From Oscheius dolichura (Eukaryota; Nematoda; Chromadorea; Rhabditida; Rhabditidae): a stretch of 64,000 bases of DNA. The notes beneath the pieces are model-generated. The model was not told where the DNA came from. It was given only the letters and a program-made list of their open reading frames with translations, and ran no database searches. The DNA is taken from assembly GCA_932521035.1 (NCBI GenBank), contig OW051496.1, forward strand, positions 4,836,001 through 4,900,000, given 5' to 3'. Below are positions 34,601 through 46,375 of the stretch, one piece after another (the first letter of the stretch is position 1; each line of letters begins with the position of its first letter). Position numbers and translations under genes: made by a program.

Positions 34601-37600
34601 ACCAAATTTAGTCAATACTTTCTATAAAACAGGTTAGGGCAACGACTTCCAAACTTGTTTGATAGCTTCGACCTGCGCTGAGTATGTGGCAATCACAGTC
34701 ACATCAGAGAGGCCATAGCCTTGTTTTATCACATATTGAAGCAGAGATATAACCATTTCGATCTCTGTCTGATTACTGTAGGACACTCCATCAAAGCCAG
34801 TATTTTCCTGACATGAATGCGTCCAAAAGAAAAGACGCTGGTTCATGCCCAAAACTTCGCGATATTCTTTAACTTCCTCAGCGTCTTTCAACCTGAAATT
34901 AGTATTGATATGCCCGTATAGATGACTCACATGTTATAGAAATGAGGTCTGACGAGTGTTTTCGTAATGTCTGGGTGCATTCTGTGTTGTTTCTCCAGTG
35001 TATTAAAAGGAGCTCCATTCTTTATTAGTCTCTCAAACAGCGAAACTTCCATGTTGTAAGTACATGCTAACTCATAGACGGACGGATTTGGGCGCAGCTG
35101 CTGGTGGTCTCCAATGAGAACTACATGTTCAATAGTAGGAAGTAGAGAAGCAAATGTGTGAGCCTCGAGGACCTAATGCGACGCCATAAGATTTAAACTA
35201 AATAAGAGCTTACCTCAGCAGCTTCTTCAATAATAATAATTCGACATCCAATTAGTTCAAGTAAATCGCGAAATTTAGCAGCTCCAGTAGTCGTAGCTCC
35301 AATGATCAAGCTTTTGGACAGTATTGCAGCATCCAAACGTTTCAGAGCCTTATGCGTCTTCTCACACGCAGTCTGGTAATTTTTCATGAATCCCGGAATT
35401 TGTTCTTTAACTTTTGCTCTCTAAAAACAGTTATCTTTTTATTTTAAAATCACCAATTTCAATGCCCAATAGTTATATAACTGCCATCGCCGCTGCTTGG
35501 GCAATCCATAAATAGATCTAATGTCTTCTGCTTCTTTTTGTGTAAGTGGAGTCGTTTTGATAATATTGTCTTTCTCACCATTTAGCTCGTTCACTATTAT
35601 TTGATCATGAGGTATTTCCTAAATCCAACATTGGCAAAGCATTACAAAAAACATACGATGATCCTTCGGTGATCCATAATCCGTTTATTACCTCCATCAC
35701 CAAAAATAACAACATTTTTGGTCATCGCGAGTTCTTTCTTCAAAATGTCCCATTTATCCTCAGTTTCGTACTGCTTCTCAAATTCATCTCTTTTGTTCCA
35801 TAATTCACGCAGCCGAGCCTGGTGCTCATCAGCAATCTTGTTCATTTGTTGAAATACAACATCTAATGGAATATTATCTTCATCATCAGCTACTGGTCTT
35901 CGTGGATTTGATCTCTGAAACAATATATGAATTGTTGCAAATGATAAACAACCTCAAGCTCGTCTTTATCGTCATCATTCGTGAGCGGAAACATATCCGC
36001 AGACCCGCTTTCTAAAGATTTATCGAGTAACCAACAAGCCAGAACTTCATCCATCTGAATTTAAAATAATATATTTATATGTTGAAACAAACCGCAAGTT
36101 TTTCTTGCCTTGAATCTCGTTTTCCTGTACTCCACATCAACAACTCATTCGCTGCATTTGGCGGAATAGTGTCTTTTAGAGCTTCATAAGCCAAAATCTC
36201 CGATTGAGCTTCTTGGGATGCTATGTATGATGCTGTGGCAAGAGAAGCAGCAGCTAATCTTTTCTGTTTACTTTTGGAACCAACTTCTTGTTCTTCATCT
36301 AATGCATAATCTGTCTTATAACGAGCTACAACGTCTTTCTTCATAACTCCTGCTCTAGAGAGTAACAATTTTAAGCTTAAAAAGGTCTAACCGCTCCAGA
36401 GTACTACTGTCGCTCTTTAGTCCGAGACGAACAGCTACGGGACCATCATGAGCATATCGCTTCTCTTCCACATCAGTCGATACCTTGTCCAATATCTTTT
36501 CCAAGAACTGATCGAGAGCTGCATTTGTGTAACATACAAGAAGAATCGGCTCGCTAATGCCGTATTGAATATTGTTCTCCAAAATAGTACGAACAATTTC
36601 TACACCAATAAATGTTTTCCCTTAACCAAAACAGTTAATTTTTTGTTGTAAAACTACCTGTTCCTGGAGGTCCTTGGATTAGAGCTAACTCACTGGTCAA
36701 AGCAGAAATCAATGCCCTTCTTTGTGAAGGGTCATAATCCTCTAGGTCCAACTCTTCCTCCAAATTCTCAACCTTGTAGGTTTTACCGCGTATCTTCATA
36801 TATTCTCTATCTAAAAGAGATCGAAACAGTGAAACGGGCCATACTTCGAGGTTCTGCCAATCCGATACGTTTTCTCTTAACAATCATATCTGTTAGTTCA
36901 AATTTTAAGCCACGCTCATCGTCTTCATTTCTATATCACTAATTTTACATGTTTCAAGTAGCACCTACGACACCCTTTGCCCACGTTTCCGGTATAGCTT
37001 TTCAAGGTACATTTTTTCTAGTTTTTCATCCTCCTCATCTTCTTCGTTTTGTAAATAACGTAAATATCGTGGGCGTCGTCTGTTCATTTTAGTTTGTACC
37101 AAATATCGTTCCATTGGAAGAGGAGCAAATTGATTGACAGACTAAAACTTCCTAAGTTCTGACAAATGAAAGCATACCTGCATAACTTTTAAGACATGAG
37201 AGTACATTTCAAGATAGCTGGCTGGTTCTGCTAGTACATATCCCTTTTTCATCTCGAGCCCGTCATCAGAAATAAAATGAATCCCCAAAAGACCATTTGA
37301 CAGCTGTAAATATTTGTTTAAAAAATAATAAGTACATACAAGTTCATTATCATTTCTTTCAATTATGATACCAATATGCACGTCAGACATAAACTGATCA
37401 CTGGATAAAGCAACCATTTGCCCGTATTTGAGATGACGATTAGCTACAGACTCGAGAAAAGAATTAGTCTAAAGATTTCTTTTCATTTACAATAAATTTC
37501 ATACCACAAGTTGGATGTAACGTATGTTTTCACCATGGTTGAATCTGGCTTGGATTCCTTTGACTTGTTGAACGTCGAACATAATTACATCCGATATTTC

Positions 37601-39853
37601 AACTCCATCTTCTCCAACTTTAGAAATGCGATTATATCGAGAAGTTCCTGTCATTTTATGAATGCTGAGACCATCTCTCAGTGGTGAGACTAAATCTTCG
37701 CGGAAAAGCCGAAACTGAATGTCAAGATAGTGTTCAGCATCCTTATACGGTCCTTGAATGATTGAGCGGCGAAGATATATGGATGCTACAACAAAATTGT
37801 TTAAAAGAATAAAAATTTACGTGAAGAGAGGACGTCCCTTTTAGTGGGAAATGCTGATATAGTTCGAAAATCTTCTGGAGGCTCCTTCGTCTCTGATTCA
37901 ATGTACGGTTGAGGGTAGAATTCACTAGGTGCGTCACTGAACTCTCATATATCTGATCATATTATATAACATACTAAAAGATGTCTTTATTCTGTTGATA
38001 GTTCGGCTTGGCAACTTCTTCTTTCACTTTACCCTGGAAGGACCACTTTACGATAACAATCGAAATTCAATAGAAAATTTGAGTCTTACTTCGATTTTAT
38101 CAACACTTTTTTCGAACCAGCTTTGGGCTTCTGGATGGTGATCCCAAATATTATGTGGGACCGAATTTAACAGTTTGAGAAAAAGGTTCCACGATGTTTG
38201 CTGGAAAAAAAGAAAAAAACTAGAATTAATTATATTACTTACAAAGTATGACTGATCTTTCTGTTGAATAACTTCTAGCACCTTTAAAAAAACTTTCATT
38301 AGTAGCTTTAATGTATATAATGGATCGTCAAGACAGTAATCTCGGGCTTGTTGTATTAATTTGATAAGAAAACTAAATAGTTTATAAAATAATTACCAAC
38401 TGCTTGAAAGAAAATCAACCCTCTTTCAGCCATTTCTACTAGCAGAGTTTTAGCACATTCCAAGTTCGGCCTTGTGAATGCACTTTCCAAAGATTTAACA
38501 AGCAGTTCGAGTAGTTTTACATTCTGATCAAAAACAACAAACGGATTCGATAAACGATTGAAGAGACAAATTCCTGCGATGAATCCAATCTTGAAAGGTG
38601 CTTGCTTTAAAAACTGTTGACTTACAAAATCATCTTGCTGGTCAGCGGGAAGTTGGTCGAATTCTTCCAAAGCTGTTTTAACTATATCAAAGCTTACAAT
38701 CTCTTGTTCTGAAATACATACATGTACAAAATAACATTAAAAAGGTAAAACCTTCAGCATTATAGACTATGGGTTTCGTAGAAACTTCTCTTTCCTGTGG
38801 GTACTCTTTCGGTTTAGCATAGTTACTATATGAGCTACAATAAATTAACAGTAATTAATTTTCTATACAAAATATTACTTATTGATTTCCGAGTGCTGGT
38901 AGTTTTTAACAGGTGTTCTATTATTGATACTCCTATCACTCTCAAATTCTTGATTATCCCTTCAATAAATAAATTCTCGATCGTTTAAATCCATCACAAA
39001 CCTATGATTATATTTTGATAAGCTAGCAGAAGCGTCTTGGTTATAGCTTTCCAATCTGGACACTTGTGAATCTTAACCCACTCTTAAATGTTATATACGA
39101 AATGTAACCATTGATTGTAAAATTTCCGTTGGAGATACTTTTTTCTGTATTACGTTGCTCAGTTGGTGGCAAATTTGTTGATGTAGATGGGATGTATGTA
39201 GGCTCTATTGGTATATATTCTTGTACGAATTCATCGCACCACCCTCTGAAAAGGACGTTGCAGGTCAGTTAGAATAACTAACTCCGCCTCCGTAAAATTA
39301 TCCGAGTGCAGCATTTCTTCCAATTCATCTCCTCGTGTTTCAAATATAAAAATGTCGTCTACGAAATCTTCCACTATGTGGTCCCTGGCTGGTGGTTTAT
39401 CTTTTTCTTAAATTAAAAGAAAAGGAAATTTCTTACAGTCATCGATAAACAAGAGTAATGGAACCTTCTTACTTGCTGAGCATTCATCTCGTAATCTTTC
39501 TATAGATTGTCTCGCCTAAAAAACTGAAAAAATTGTAAATACAAATACACAAACCTCTATATAATCGTTGGTGTTGATAATATCCACTGTCGGTCGTGGT
39601 CTAAGATTAACACCTCTCTGATTCAACAACCCATAGAGGCGACGTATATAATTTCTAAATTTGTTTTCACGTTTGCAACATAAATTTAAATCATATTACT
39701 CCTTGATATTAAGGGGTGCTAGTCCATCGTATTGTGTGAGTGTAAATAAACTTACTCCACATTTTGCCTCCGAATTTGAGGATGTGCTGACCCGAATCGA
39801 ATAGCCACCCATGGTCTATCTTGGGTATTTTGCTGGACATTTCGATAAGACAT
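31624..39853 (-). CDS. znfx-1: NFX1-type zinc-finger SF1 helicase ZNFX1
   Basis: A very large, many-exon minus-strand gene. The N-terminal exon reads MSYRNVQQNTQDRPWVAIRF. An arm-like region includes FKIGFIAGICLFNRLSNPFV and SWNLFLKLLNSVPHNIWDHH. The UPF1-type SF1 helicase core has ALIQGPPGTG with K-T in the next exon (about 36600-36700), a Walker B-like IIIIEEAAEV (about 35220), VVLIGDHQQLRPNPSVYELA, QHRMHPDI (about 34970) and AVETVDSFQGKENKILIVSL. NFX1-type C/H fingers follow (about 32850-34340), for example CNHRCREVCSRPCKTYCEED, FPCGHVLITACHNRKRELKC and CDQELPCGHLCQELCGDICT. The C-terminus ends QIKFDFVLPDF. C. elegans ZNFX-1 is a Z-granule Argonaute-associated helicase needed for inherited small-RNA silencing; vertebrate ZNFX1 senses viral RNA. 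The ATG follows actttcag by one base. Most introns are short. Confidence 0.93.
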
Positions 39854-40540
39854 CCTGAAAGTAAACAAATCAAATAAAAGAACATCCACCAGTGAAGAAG
39901 AAAGATGATAGATAAGAAATCACTTTTGCTAAAAATTCGTTGTGAATTGCAAAAATACCACAGGCGTTTCATGTATGTTCAAAAGTATTCGTCTCACATT
40001 TTTTCATATAGCCAAAACTTGCATCTGCAAAAGCCTTTTTGGACTTTACATAAATGCAAAAGAGAAGGAATGTCTGATGTGAAAAAATATCTGCCACCGA
40101 TATCATCTTCTCTCCCCAGCACGGCTACACTGCGATTGTTCATTCAAACAAAAAAGCTAGCGGTATTTGTGGCCGGGCAGCTTTTCTCACTACCCTTTAA
40201 TTTTCTGTTTTACTACTTTTGACCGGCTTCGTTCTATCTTCTTTGGCTAATCCCGAAAGACAACTTTTACCCGAGTTATAATGCAAAAAAATCATATAAA
40301 GGAACTGAACATAAATGGTTGAACACCAAATAAGGTCTGAGCCGTTTTCCTTATCACAGGTCTTTTTTATCGATAAAAGCTTTGATCTATCAGTGACTCA
40401 CGTATACCTGTCACTTTACAGTTCTTTTTAGACAAATATTTATATGAACAGTCAAATACACAAATAACAGATGTCTTTATTTATATCAAGTATGTCATCG
40501 TGGTGTCTTCTCTCTGAAAATTTGCTTTGGGAGGTCCAGT
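39854..40540. other. intergenic upstream of ZNFX1
   Basis: No supported coding sequence. It separates the ZNFX1 start from the two microRNA hairpins, all on the minus strand. Confidence 0.4.
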
Positions 40541-40610
40541 TGGGTCTGAGTCATTAACATTACGGGTACATCTATAAAAGTGCAACCGTAAGTAATGACT
40601 CGGAACCGCG
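40541..40610 (-). ncRNA. microRNA precursor, miR-51/miR-100 family (copy 1)
   Basis: On the minus strand this folds into a hairpin: 5' arm GAGUCAUUACUUACGG, a loop of about 20 nt, and a 3' arm containing UACCCGUAAUGUUAAUGACU. The likely mature 3p product is the 23 nt at 40568-40546. Its first 13 nt (UACCCGUAAUGUU) are the same as C. elegans miR-56 as I remember it, and UACCCGUA carries the seed of the miR-51/miR-100 family. The star-strand complement is imperfect with a small internal bulge, as usual. Family members act redundantly in worm embryogenesis. Expression is not shown by sequence. Confidence 0.8.
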
Positions 40611-40663
40611 TGAGACGGTTTATCTGGGGGCAAACGGGCTACTAGGTGACATGCAGCCCCATC

Positions 40664-40733
40664 GGGGTCAGAGTCATTAACATTACGGGTACAGCACTTG
40701 GAGTGTAAGCCGCAAAGTAATGCTCGGATCCGT
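40664..40733 (-). ncRNA. microRNA precursor, miR-51/miR-100 family (copy 2)
   Basis: A second minus-strand hairpin 123 bp from the first. The predicted mature 3p (40691-40669) is identical to copy 1 except near its last bases (GACUCUG instead of GACUCAG). The 5' arm (GAGCAUUACUUUGCGG) differs more and contains compensating G-U pairs, so the stem is kept while the passenger strand drifts. That pattern is what selection on a mature microRNA leaves. The two hairpins probably come from one primary transcript. Confidence 0.78.
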
Positions 40734-40739
40734 TTGGGG

Positions 40740-42979
40740 TAATGGGGTGGTGATGATGACCCGGGGGGAGAAGTGGTGTGTGCTAGTGCAAAACAATGTC
40801 TGAGGTCAGCAGGGCCGATAATACGATACACCTCGTAAACAGGGCGAGGGGTCACGCGGGTCAGACGATCGATAGGGGACCGACGCCAGGCACCCACCGC
40901 CACCCCGCTCCCCCACCGATAATTGACCATCAGATTTGCATATGCTGATTCGTGCCATGGAAAATCCTCTTTTATGTCGGCTCTAAATATACGATTCGAT
41001 TCCCCCGTCGCAAAAAGCCTAGCATTTTATTCGGGTCACATGATATTCCAGGGGGCGGGGCCGGGTAATTGTCATGGGTTCGGCTATTTACCCAAGGACG
41101 GGACGTATTTTCAACAATTTTCACTAGAAACCGACAAAAATGGGGCCGGCAAAGGGAAAAATAGAACGAAACTTACGAAATAGATGGGGAAGAAGGGAGC
41201 AGCAGGGAGGCGATGGGCGGGCGGCGGGTGTCTGGCGGAGGAATGGACGCGACCGCGACGCACAGCCGCGAGCGAGTGACCACTGACTGACCAATGACGG
41301 AGACAGGCTCCGCCCATTTGGGGTGGAACACCCACAGCGAAAATGACCGACGGGTCGCCTAGCCAAGCCGACCTCCAAGGACATGTGACCGCGGGCGGGA
41401 AGCACGTGAGAGGGACAGACAGAGGCCCCCCTGATTGCATCGGGAGGGGCGATACAAACGGAGGAGGGAGCAGGGGCGTAGACGGTCGAATGAATGGAAA
41501 GAGGGAGGGGGCAGTAGGGGTGTGGCCGGCTGAGGTTCGATCTGGGATACGAACGGACACCCGAATGATTAATGAGGACACCCTGGGAACGAGGCCAAGT
41601 GCCCCCGGGGGTTGAGGGGCAGGGGGCCCGGCCAGTCCCCCAGATTAGGTCGAGATTAGATAAAGGGCAGGAGCCAAACCACCCGCCGGGTCCGGGTGGG
41701 AAACGGCAAAAACAAAACAACGAGAGGGAATGACTCAAGGGGGCATTCCTCGTCCCGGTCCCTGCGATCGATTATATACCCTTCTCCAGGACCATCTCCG
41801 TTCCAGGCGACCGCTGTAATTCTGTGAAAAAGCCGGTGAAACTGCCTGGAACCGACGAGAACGATCATTTACGGCGGAAGTCCCCCTATCAGTCTGGGGC
41901 CGGGTGAAATGTGGGAGAGTGGGGCAGATTGTACCTGACGAAGCCTATTACATCCGACTCCCGAAATAGCCAGCCCTGGAGGCCCTGGGTCCGAAGGTAC
42001 CCCCTTAGAAGGTGCCCTCCCGAAGGAGACCTCCCTTGTGTGACTTTGACGGGGGGAGAGGCCAATTAGTATAGTGCCGGTGCTTCCTGTTACCCCGGCC
42101 GTTTGTTTTCCTCACGACGGCTGTTATTCAAGGGGTCTGATTCATTTCCCATGCCGTCTCGTGACTGTGCCCGGGTGGCGTCCGTAGTCCTCCCGGTTAT
42201 CGATCGGCTTCCCCGAACGGCATATTTCACTGCTATTGGGGATGGTTTTTGTGTCGGTGGCTGCTGCCGTTTGTCGCCTGGTACGGCCAGCCAATGAGGC
42301 CACCTGTCCCTAAAACGGGGGTGACCCGGCGGCTCGTTTGGCAGGTGGCGGGGGCCGAGTGGTAGCCGGCCGGGTCACAGCAGGGGTCAGCTGCGTTGAC
42401 CGGGACGAGCAGTAGCAGCAGAGCCAAACAGCGCACATAGCCGAAAACAAAACGGCCGACTGCGCCAGATTATTGTAATACGGGCAGGGAGAGGGGCTGT
42501 GGGACACGGGAGGACGCGGGGGACCAAGGTCAGCCGAGTCGACACATACAAATAATGACCTGGCTATCGCTAAGCAGTCAAGGACTCACACCACTCAAAC
42601 TGTCAGTATTTCATTCGGACTGTTTGAATCGAGAGATTGAAATCGAGAGGACGACGCCCATCGGCAAGGGCCGAGCCTGCCCTTACTATGGTTGACTCTG
42701 TTCCAGTGAGGCCATCTAAAACAGAAGAGTCAACCCACAAGAGGTGAAGCTCTTTGTCCATAGAACAAAATACATCACCCAGTTTGGTTTCCTTTGGAAG
42801 ATATCCACCGGCTGGATAGAGCCGGCCCGTTGTTTCTGCAGCTGCCGGTGATCAGCCTCGTCATCGGCAGGTCAAAGCGAGCATGGAAGAGAGTGTCTGG
42901 ATCGATGAAAGTTTGCCGTCCGTGATTGTGAGAGCAAACAGGCAGGCGATCCGGGACACCTCGAAGACGCGACTGCCGA
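40740..42979. other. GC-rich intergenic region, no supported gene
   Basis: About 2.2 kb. Long open frames occur on both strands (up to 204 codons at 41124-41738) but they are proline/serine-rich, lack introns and domains, and follow from high GC. An octamer-like ATTTGCAT lies at 40933. A TATA-like attatatacc at about 41771 could be a core promoter on the minus strand for the microRNA transcript; this is a guess. Confidence 0.4.
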
Positions 42980-43838
42980 ATGGTTAACCGAAGCTATAGC
43001 CCCAACGGCCATGAGGATAAGGACCCCGACTTTAACATCTGCTGCGGTCTGATCCATTCCACAGTAAGTCTCCCCTGTCCTCCTCCCTTTTACCCGTGTT
43101 TAGAGTGCGGCTCGTGGCTTTGCCGTCTACTTTTTCATTCTCTGTGTCGTTGTATCGGGCACGAACTACCTGGCCTTTGGATTCGACAAGGCAGGGTCAG
43201 GAAGGACAGCCAGAGAGACCAAAAAGAATGATTTTAGGTTCTCGATATTCTGTGTGGTGTTCACGATCTACTCCTCGGTACTGCTGTTCGGGGCATTCCT
43301 CGAGAAGAGACTCCTCCTCTTCCCCTTCATCCTTATCAATGTCCGTCCCTCTTCCCTTGTCCTCCCCCCATCCTCCCTCTTCAGGGTATCTGCTGGGTCC
43401 TCCTCCTCATCCTGACTCTGGCCTTCGCCCTCCTCGGCGCCTTTACCGACTCTATCCGCAGCCACCACAGCTCTAATGAGCCCCTCCGCTCGCTCTACAG
43501 CTGGCATCGGCTCGACCCGGACAATGAAAAGAGTGGGTCTGACCTTAATCCATAGCGGGGGTCAGGTGTCCTGCCATTGCGTAATTATCCTCCTCCCCTG
43601 TTACACAAGGTAACAGTCGGACCGGCTAATCCACAAATTAGCCAGATGTTCTAATGGTATTGTTTCAGCCCAGGCAGCTGTCTCGGGAACCGCTCTCTTC
43701 TTCTTCGTCGTCCAGCTGGCGATCTTCGGATTCGGCTGGTTAGCTATTTTCCGTGCTTACCGGTGTTTCTGTCGGAGGGATTCGACTCTCCTCCCTGGCT
43801 ATCAGAAAGGAGTCGTGGCCATCGACTCGCCCGAATGA
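42980..43838 (+). CDS. four-pass membrane protein, LAPTM4-like
   Basis: Four exons (42980-43063, 43104-43340, 43385-43532, 43669-43838) give 212 residues in frame. After a polar N-terminus with NICCGLIHSTSAARGFAVYF, there are four hydrophobic segments: VYFFILCVVVSGTNYLAFGF, IFCVVFTIYSSVLLFGAFLE, FILINGICWVLLLILTLAFA and TALFFFVVQLAIFGFGWLAI. The early CCG before the first segment and the four-pass layout resemble LAPTM4-type late-endosomal proteins in nematodes. The C-terminus (RCFCRRDSTLLPGYQKGVVA) has a cysteine-rich juxtamembrane stretch that could be palmitoylated, and a YQKGV motif of the Yxx-phi kind. The family call is tentative; topology is well supported. Confidence 0.6.
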
Positions 43839-43897
43839 ACAACTCGTCCTCCCTGTCCAATGTGCCCTGTGTTTTCTCATTTTCGTTATTGATTAAT

Positions 43898-44985
43898 TCA
43901 TAACAATGTCTGATTATGATGCTTTACCAAGAGAGAAAGAAGGGGTTGACAAGAAGAGATTCTGCACCCCCAAGTGGCCATGGGAGACGAGCCTTTCGGG
44001 CCACGAGACAGCCTCTTCCCTTGTCTGATGATTTTCAGATGTTCTATCCATAATATTCTTGCTCTCATGTGATTCAGCTGCTTCCTGGGTGGGCCCTCCT
44101 TCTCCTGTCGATTTCTTCTCAATGACTCGTCTCGAAAGATCTTATCCATCCTTTGAAAATTTGAAAAATAAAGAGGCTTAAAAAGTGACTGTACAGAAAC
44201 GCCTTGAATCAGTACTATTGTTCCATTAGTAGCCACAATACCAGCACACGGGATAAATTCAGTTGACATGAGAAGATCCAGCATCTGAAGGCGGGAGGAG
44301 GACGAGGGGATGGGAAACGGACCTTTAGAGATGAGGACGCGCTTGTCCGGCGATATTTTCGGATCTCTCCTCCAAAGTTTGAGGTTATTGTCTCCACTAG
44401 AAGTCATTCAATCCGTCATTGGCTTAGCTCTTTACTCCCAGTCGATTTCTTCACAGTGACTCATCTCTGAAAAATATTGGCTGAAATCTGGTGACTTTCA
44501 AGGAAAATACGTGGAGAAAAGAAAAGAGGTTTAAAAGGTGACCATACCGAAAATGCTCGAATTTTTCAAGAAGTAAACTATTGGGAATATTTATCTGGAA
44601 CGATAGAAGAAGAGACAAAGAGTCTGCAATAAAAGTTCCATGGGGGCTAGATGAATACATGAGCCCACGTCATCCTCCGTGATTTCTACGATTTGTTGGT
44701 CGACCATATTCCTGAATTCTTGTGTGTGATAAGGTCTGTGTTACGGCTCAAAAAAGAGTATGACGTGACCGTTCTCGGTAAGAAGTTCCTCCCACGACGA
44801 ACTCCAATACGGATCCCTGATAGCGGTTGTCAGTGGAGGAGGCTCCTCTCTTCCCCGGACAAGAAACACGTTTCTTTCTCTCAAAATATTGACCGAGGAG
44901 AATAACAAATCCACGAAAAATACAGATCCCCGGCAGCTGACAACAACACGCGCACCAGAGTTCCCCGAGGAGGTAAGTTCACCGC
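43898..44985 (-). CDS. unrecognised gene fragments with an internal duplication
   Basis: Minus-strand segments look coding. Upstream is VNILRERNVFLVRGREEPPP followed by DPYWSSSWEELLTENGHVIL, a short intron, and MVDQQIVEITEDDVGSCIHL. Downstream is TSSGDNNLKLWRRDPKISPD, which resembles the end of a WD40 repeat, then an intron (acceptor at about 44288) and MLDLLMSTEFIPCAGIVATN. Two stretches, about 44090-44180 and 44440-44525, resemble each other and both end in a frame reading FRDESL. I could not join all the parts into one frame. It may be a gene with a partial tandem duplication or a decaying copy. No function is assigned. Confidence 0.3.
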
Positions 44986-46375
44986 GAGTTCGAACAGGAG
45001 AACATCGCGCTCAGTACGGCTCTGACTCATATTTACCCCGTACGCCGTGCATATTTGTGCGTTTTTCCTCCCCCTCAGCTGTTTGCGCTTCTTGTTCTCA
45101 ACACCAGTTCAACCTGACGCCTACCGGAAAAGTCCGAAATGTCGTCCCTTCCCTGTATTTGTCCCCTTCCACTCCATCCGCAGAAGTAGAGAGTCCCGTT
45201 CCCCGGCACGGTCGTCTCTCTAAACATAGAGCCGGCATACCCTGGGAAGATTCCCCCCTGGGTCTGTCAGCCCCTCCCAGTTCAATGAAACAGGGATGAC
45301 GTGGGCTTCGCTCTAAATAACGTTGAATCAGACTGACCTCAGAGGGGGAGTGTCAGCTGGAAACAAGACTGTGGCAGACTCGTCGGGGGACAAGGGGACA
45401 ATCCCCTTATCGCCCCCGGCCACGGCCATCAAAGGGTGACAGAACCCGGCATTTTGGCCATTACTCCTCCTGTTTATTTTATTCTCTTCCTTTTCTCACC
45501 TCTCCTTCTTTTTTGCCCTAGAAGAGTCGCCCCTTCGGCCCGTTTGTAGGTCCTCTCCGAGACGACCAGTAGCCATGTGATAGAAATCTGTTTTTGTCGG
45601 TTAGAGCTCCTCAAACAGATTACTTTTTACGACTTTTGGGGGGTGAGTCAGACTGTCCAAAAATATGCAAAAGTGTCTCTATCTTTAGTAGTGTGCCTTG
45701 TTTACCGAGAGCCGAGTCGGCCCCTGTCTAACAACAGATAAACTTCTCCTCCTCTGCCCCAGTTCAAATAAACCTCCTCATCTCTGCTCCCTTTCTAGAG
45801 ACCGCCATTGATCGGTGAAAAAGCACTAGGGGATACCCTCTTCCTTGTTATCGACACAAAAGAAACCGTGCAGATAAATTGGGGAAGCATGCAGACCCGT
45901 CCGTCTGTGTGCTTGAGAGCACTGTCCTCCCGCGGCTCGTCCTCCCGCCTGCCCAAACCAGACCTCCCTCACCTCTTCTCTTTTCCTCTCCTTTTCCATA
46001 GGGAGAAAACCAATTTATGGTTCTTGGACTCTCTGATATCTTTGGTTTTTCACGTGTACTCGAACACCTACCCGAACCCATTTTGGGATCACCTTTGGCG
46101 TTGCCGGGGAACAGTCTAAACAAAGCTGCCATAGAGTCTTTTGTCTTCTTCTTCCCTTTTCCTCCACTTTTTCTCTCCTCTTTCCCAAAAAGCCTTTCCG
46201 TTATTTTGTCAGTCGGCTGTTTATTCTTCGCCTTCTCTTTACATGGTCTATCCCACCACACTTGTTTGACGCACTCGGCAAACTTTGCTCTCGTCTGCTC
46301 TCGATCGCGATCTCCTCTAATTAATCCCTCCTTTGTACTGTCCTCCTCCTCTCAAACATCGTCGTCTTTCCAGGG
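44986..46375. other. intergenic, no supported gene
   Basis: A 136-codon plus-strand frame (44889-45299) and frames near 45808-46440 overlap pyrimidine-rich DNA without domains. The region ends with tctttccag two bases upstream of the GT8 gene ATG. Confidence 0.4.

Noticed and set aside
41530..41550. A tRNA B-box-like ggttcgatctg
   Set aside because: No matching A box or cloverleaf arms could be found upstream.
41124..41738. A 204-codon minus-strand open frame and several overlapping ones
   Set aside because: Pro/Ser/Arg-rich composition from high GC, no domain, no introns in a genome where every gene has them.
44889..45299. A 136-codon plus-strand open frame with a good donor site (gag|gtaagt)
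   Set aside because: No signal peptide, domain or downstream exon; the opposite strand has more protein-like sequence at its left end.
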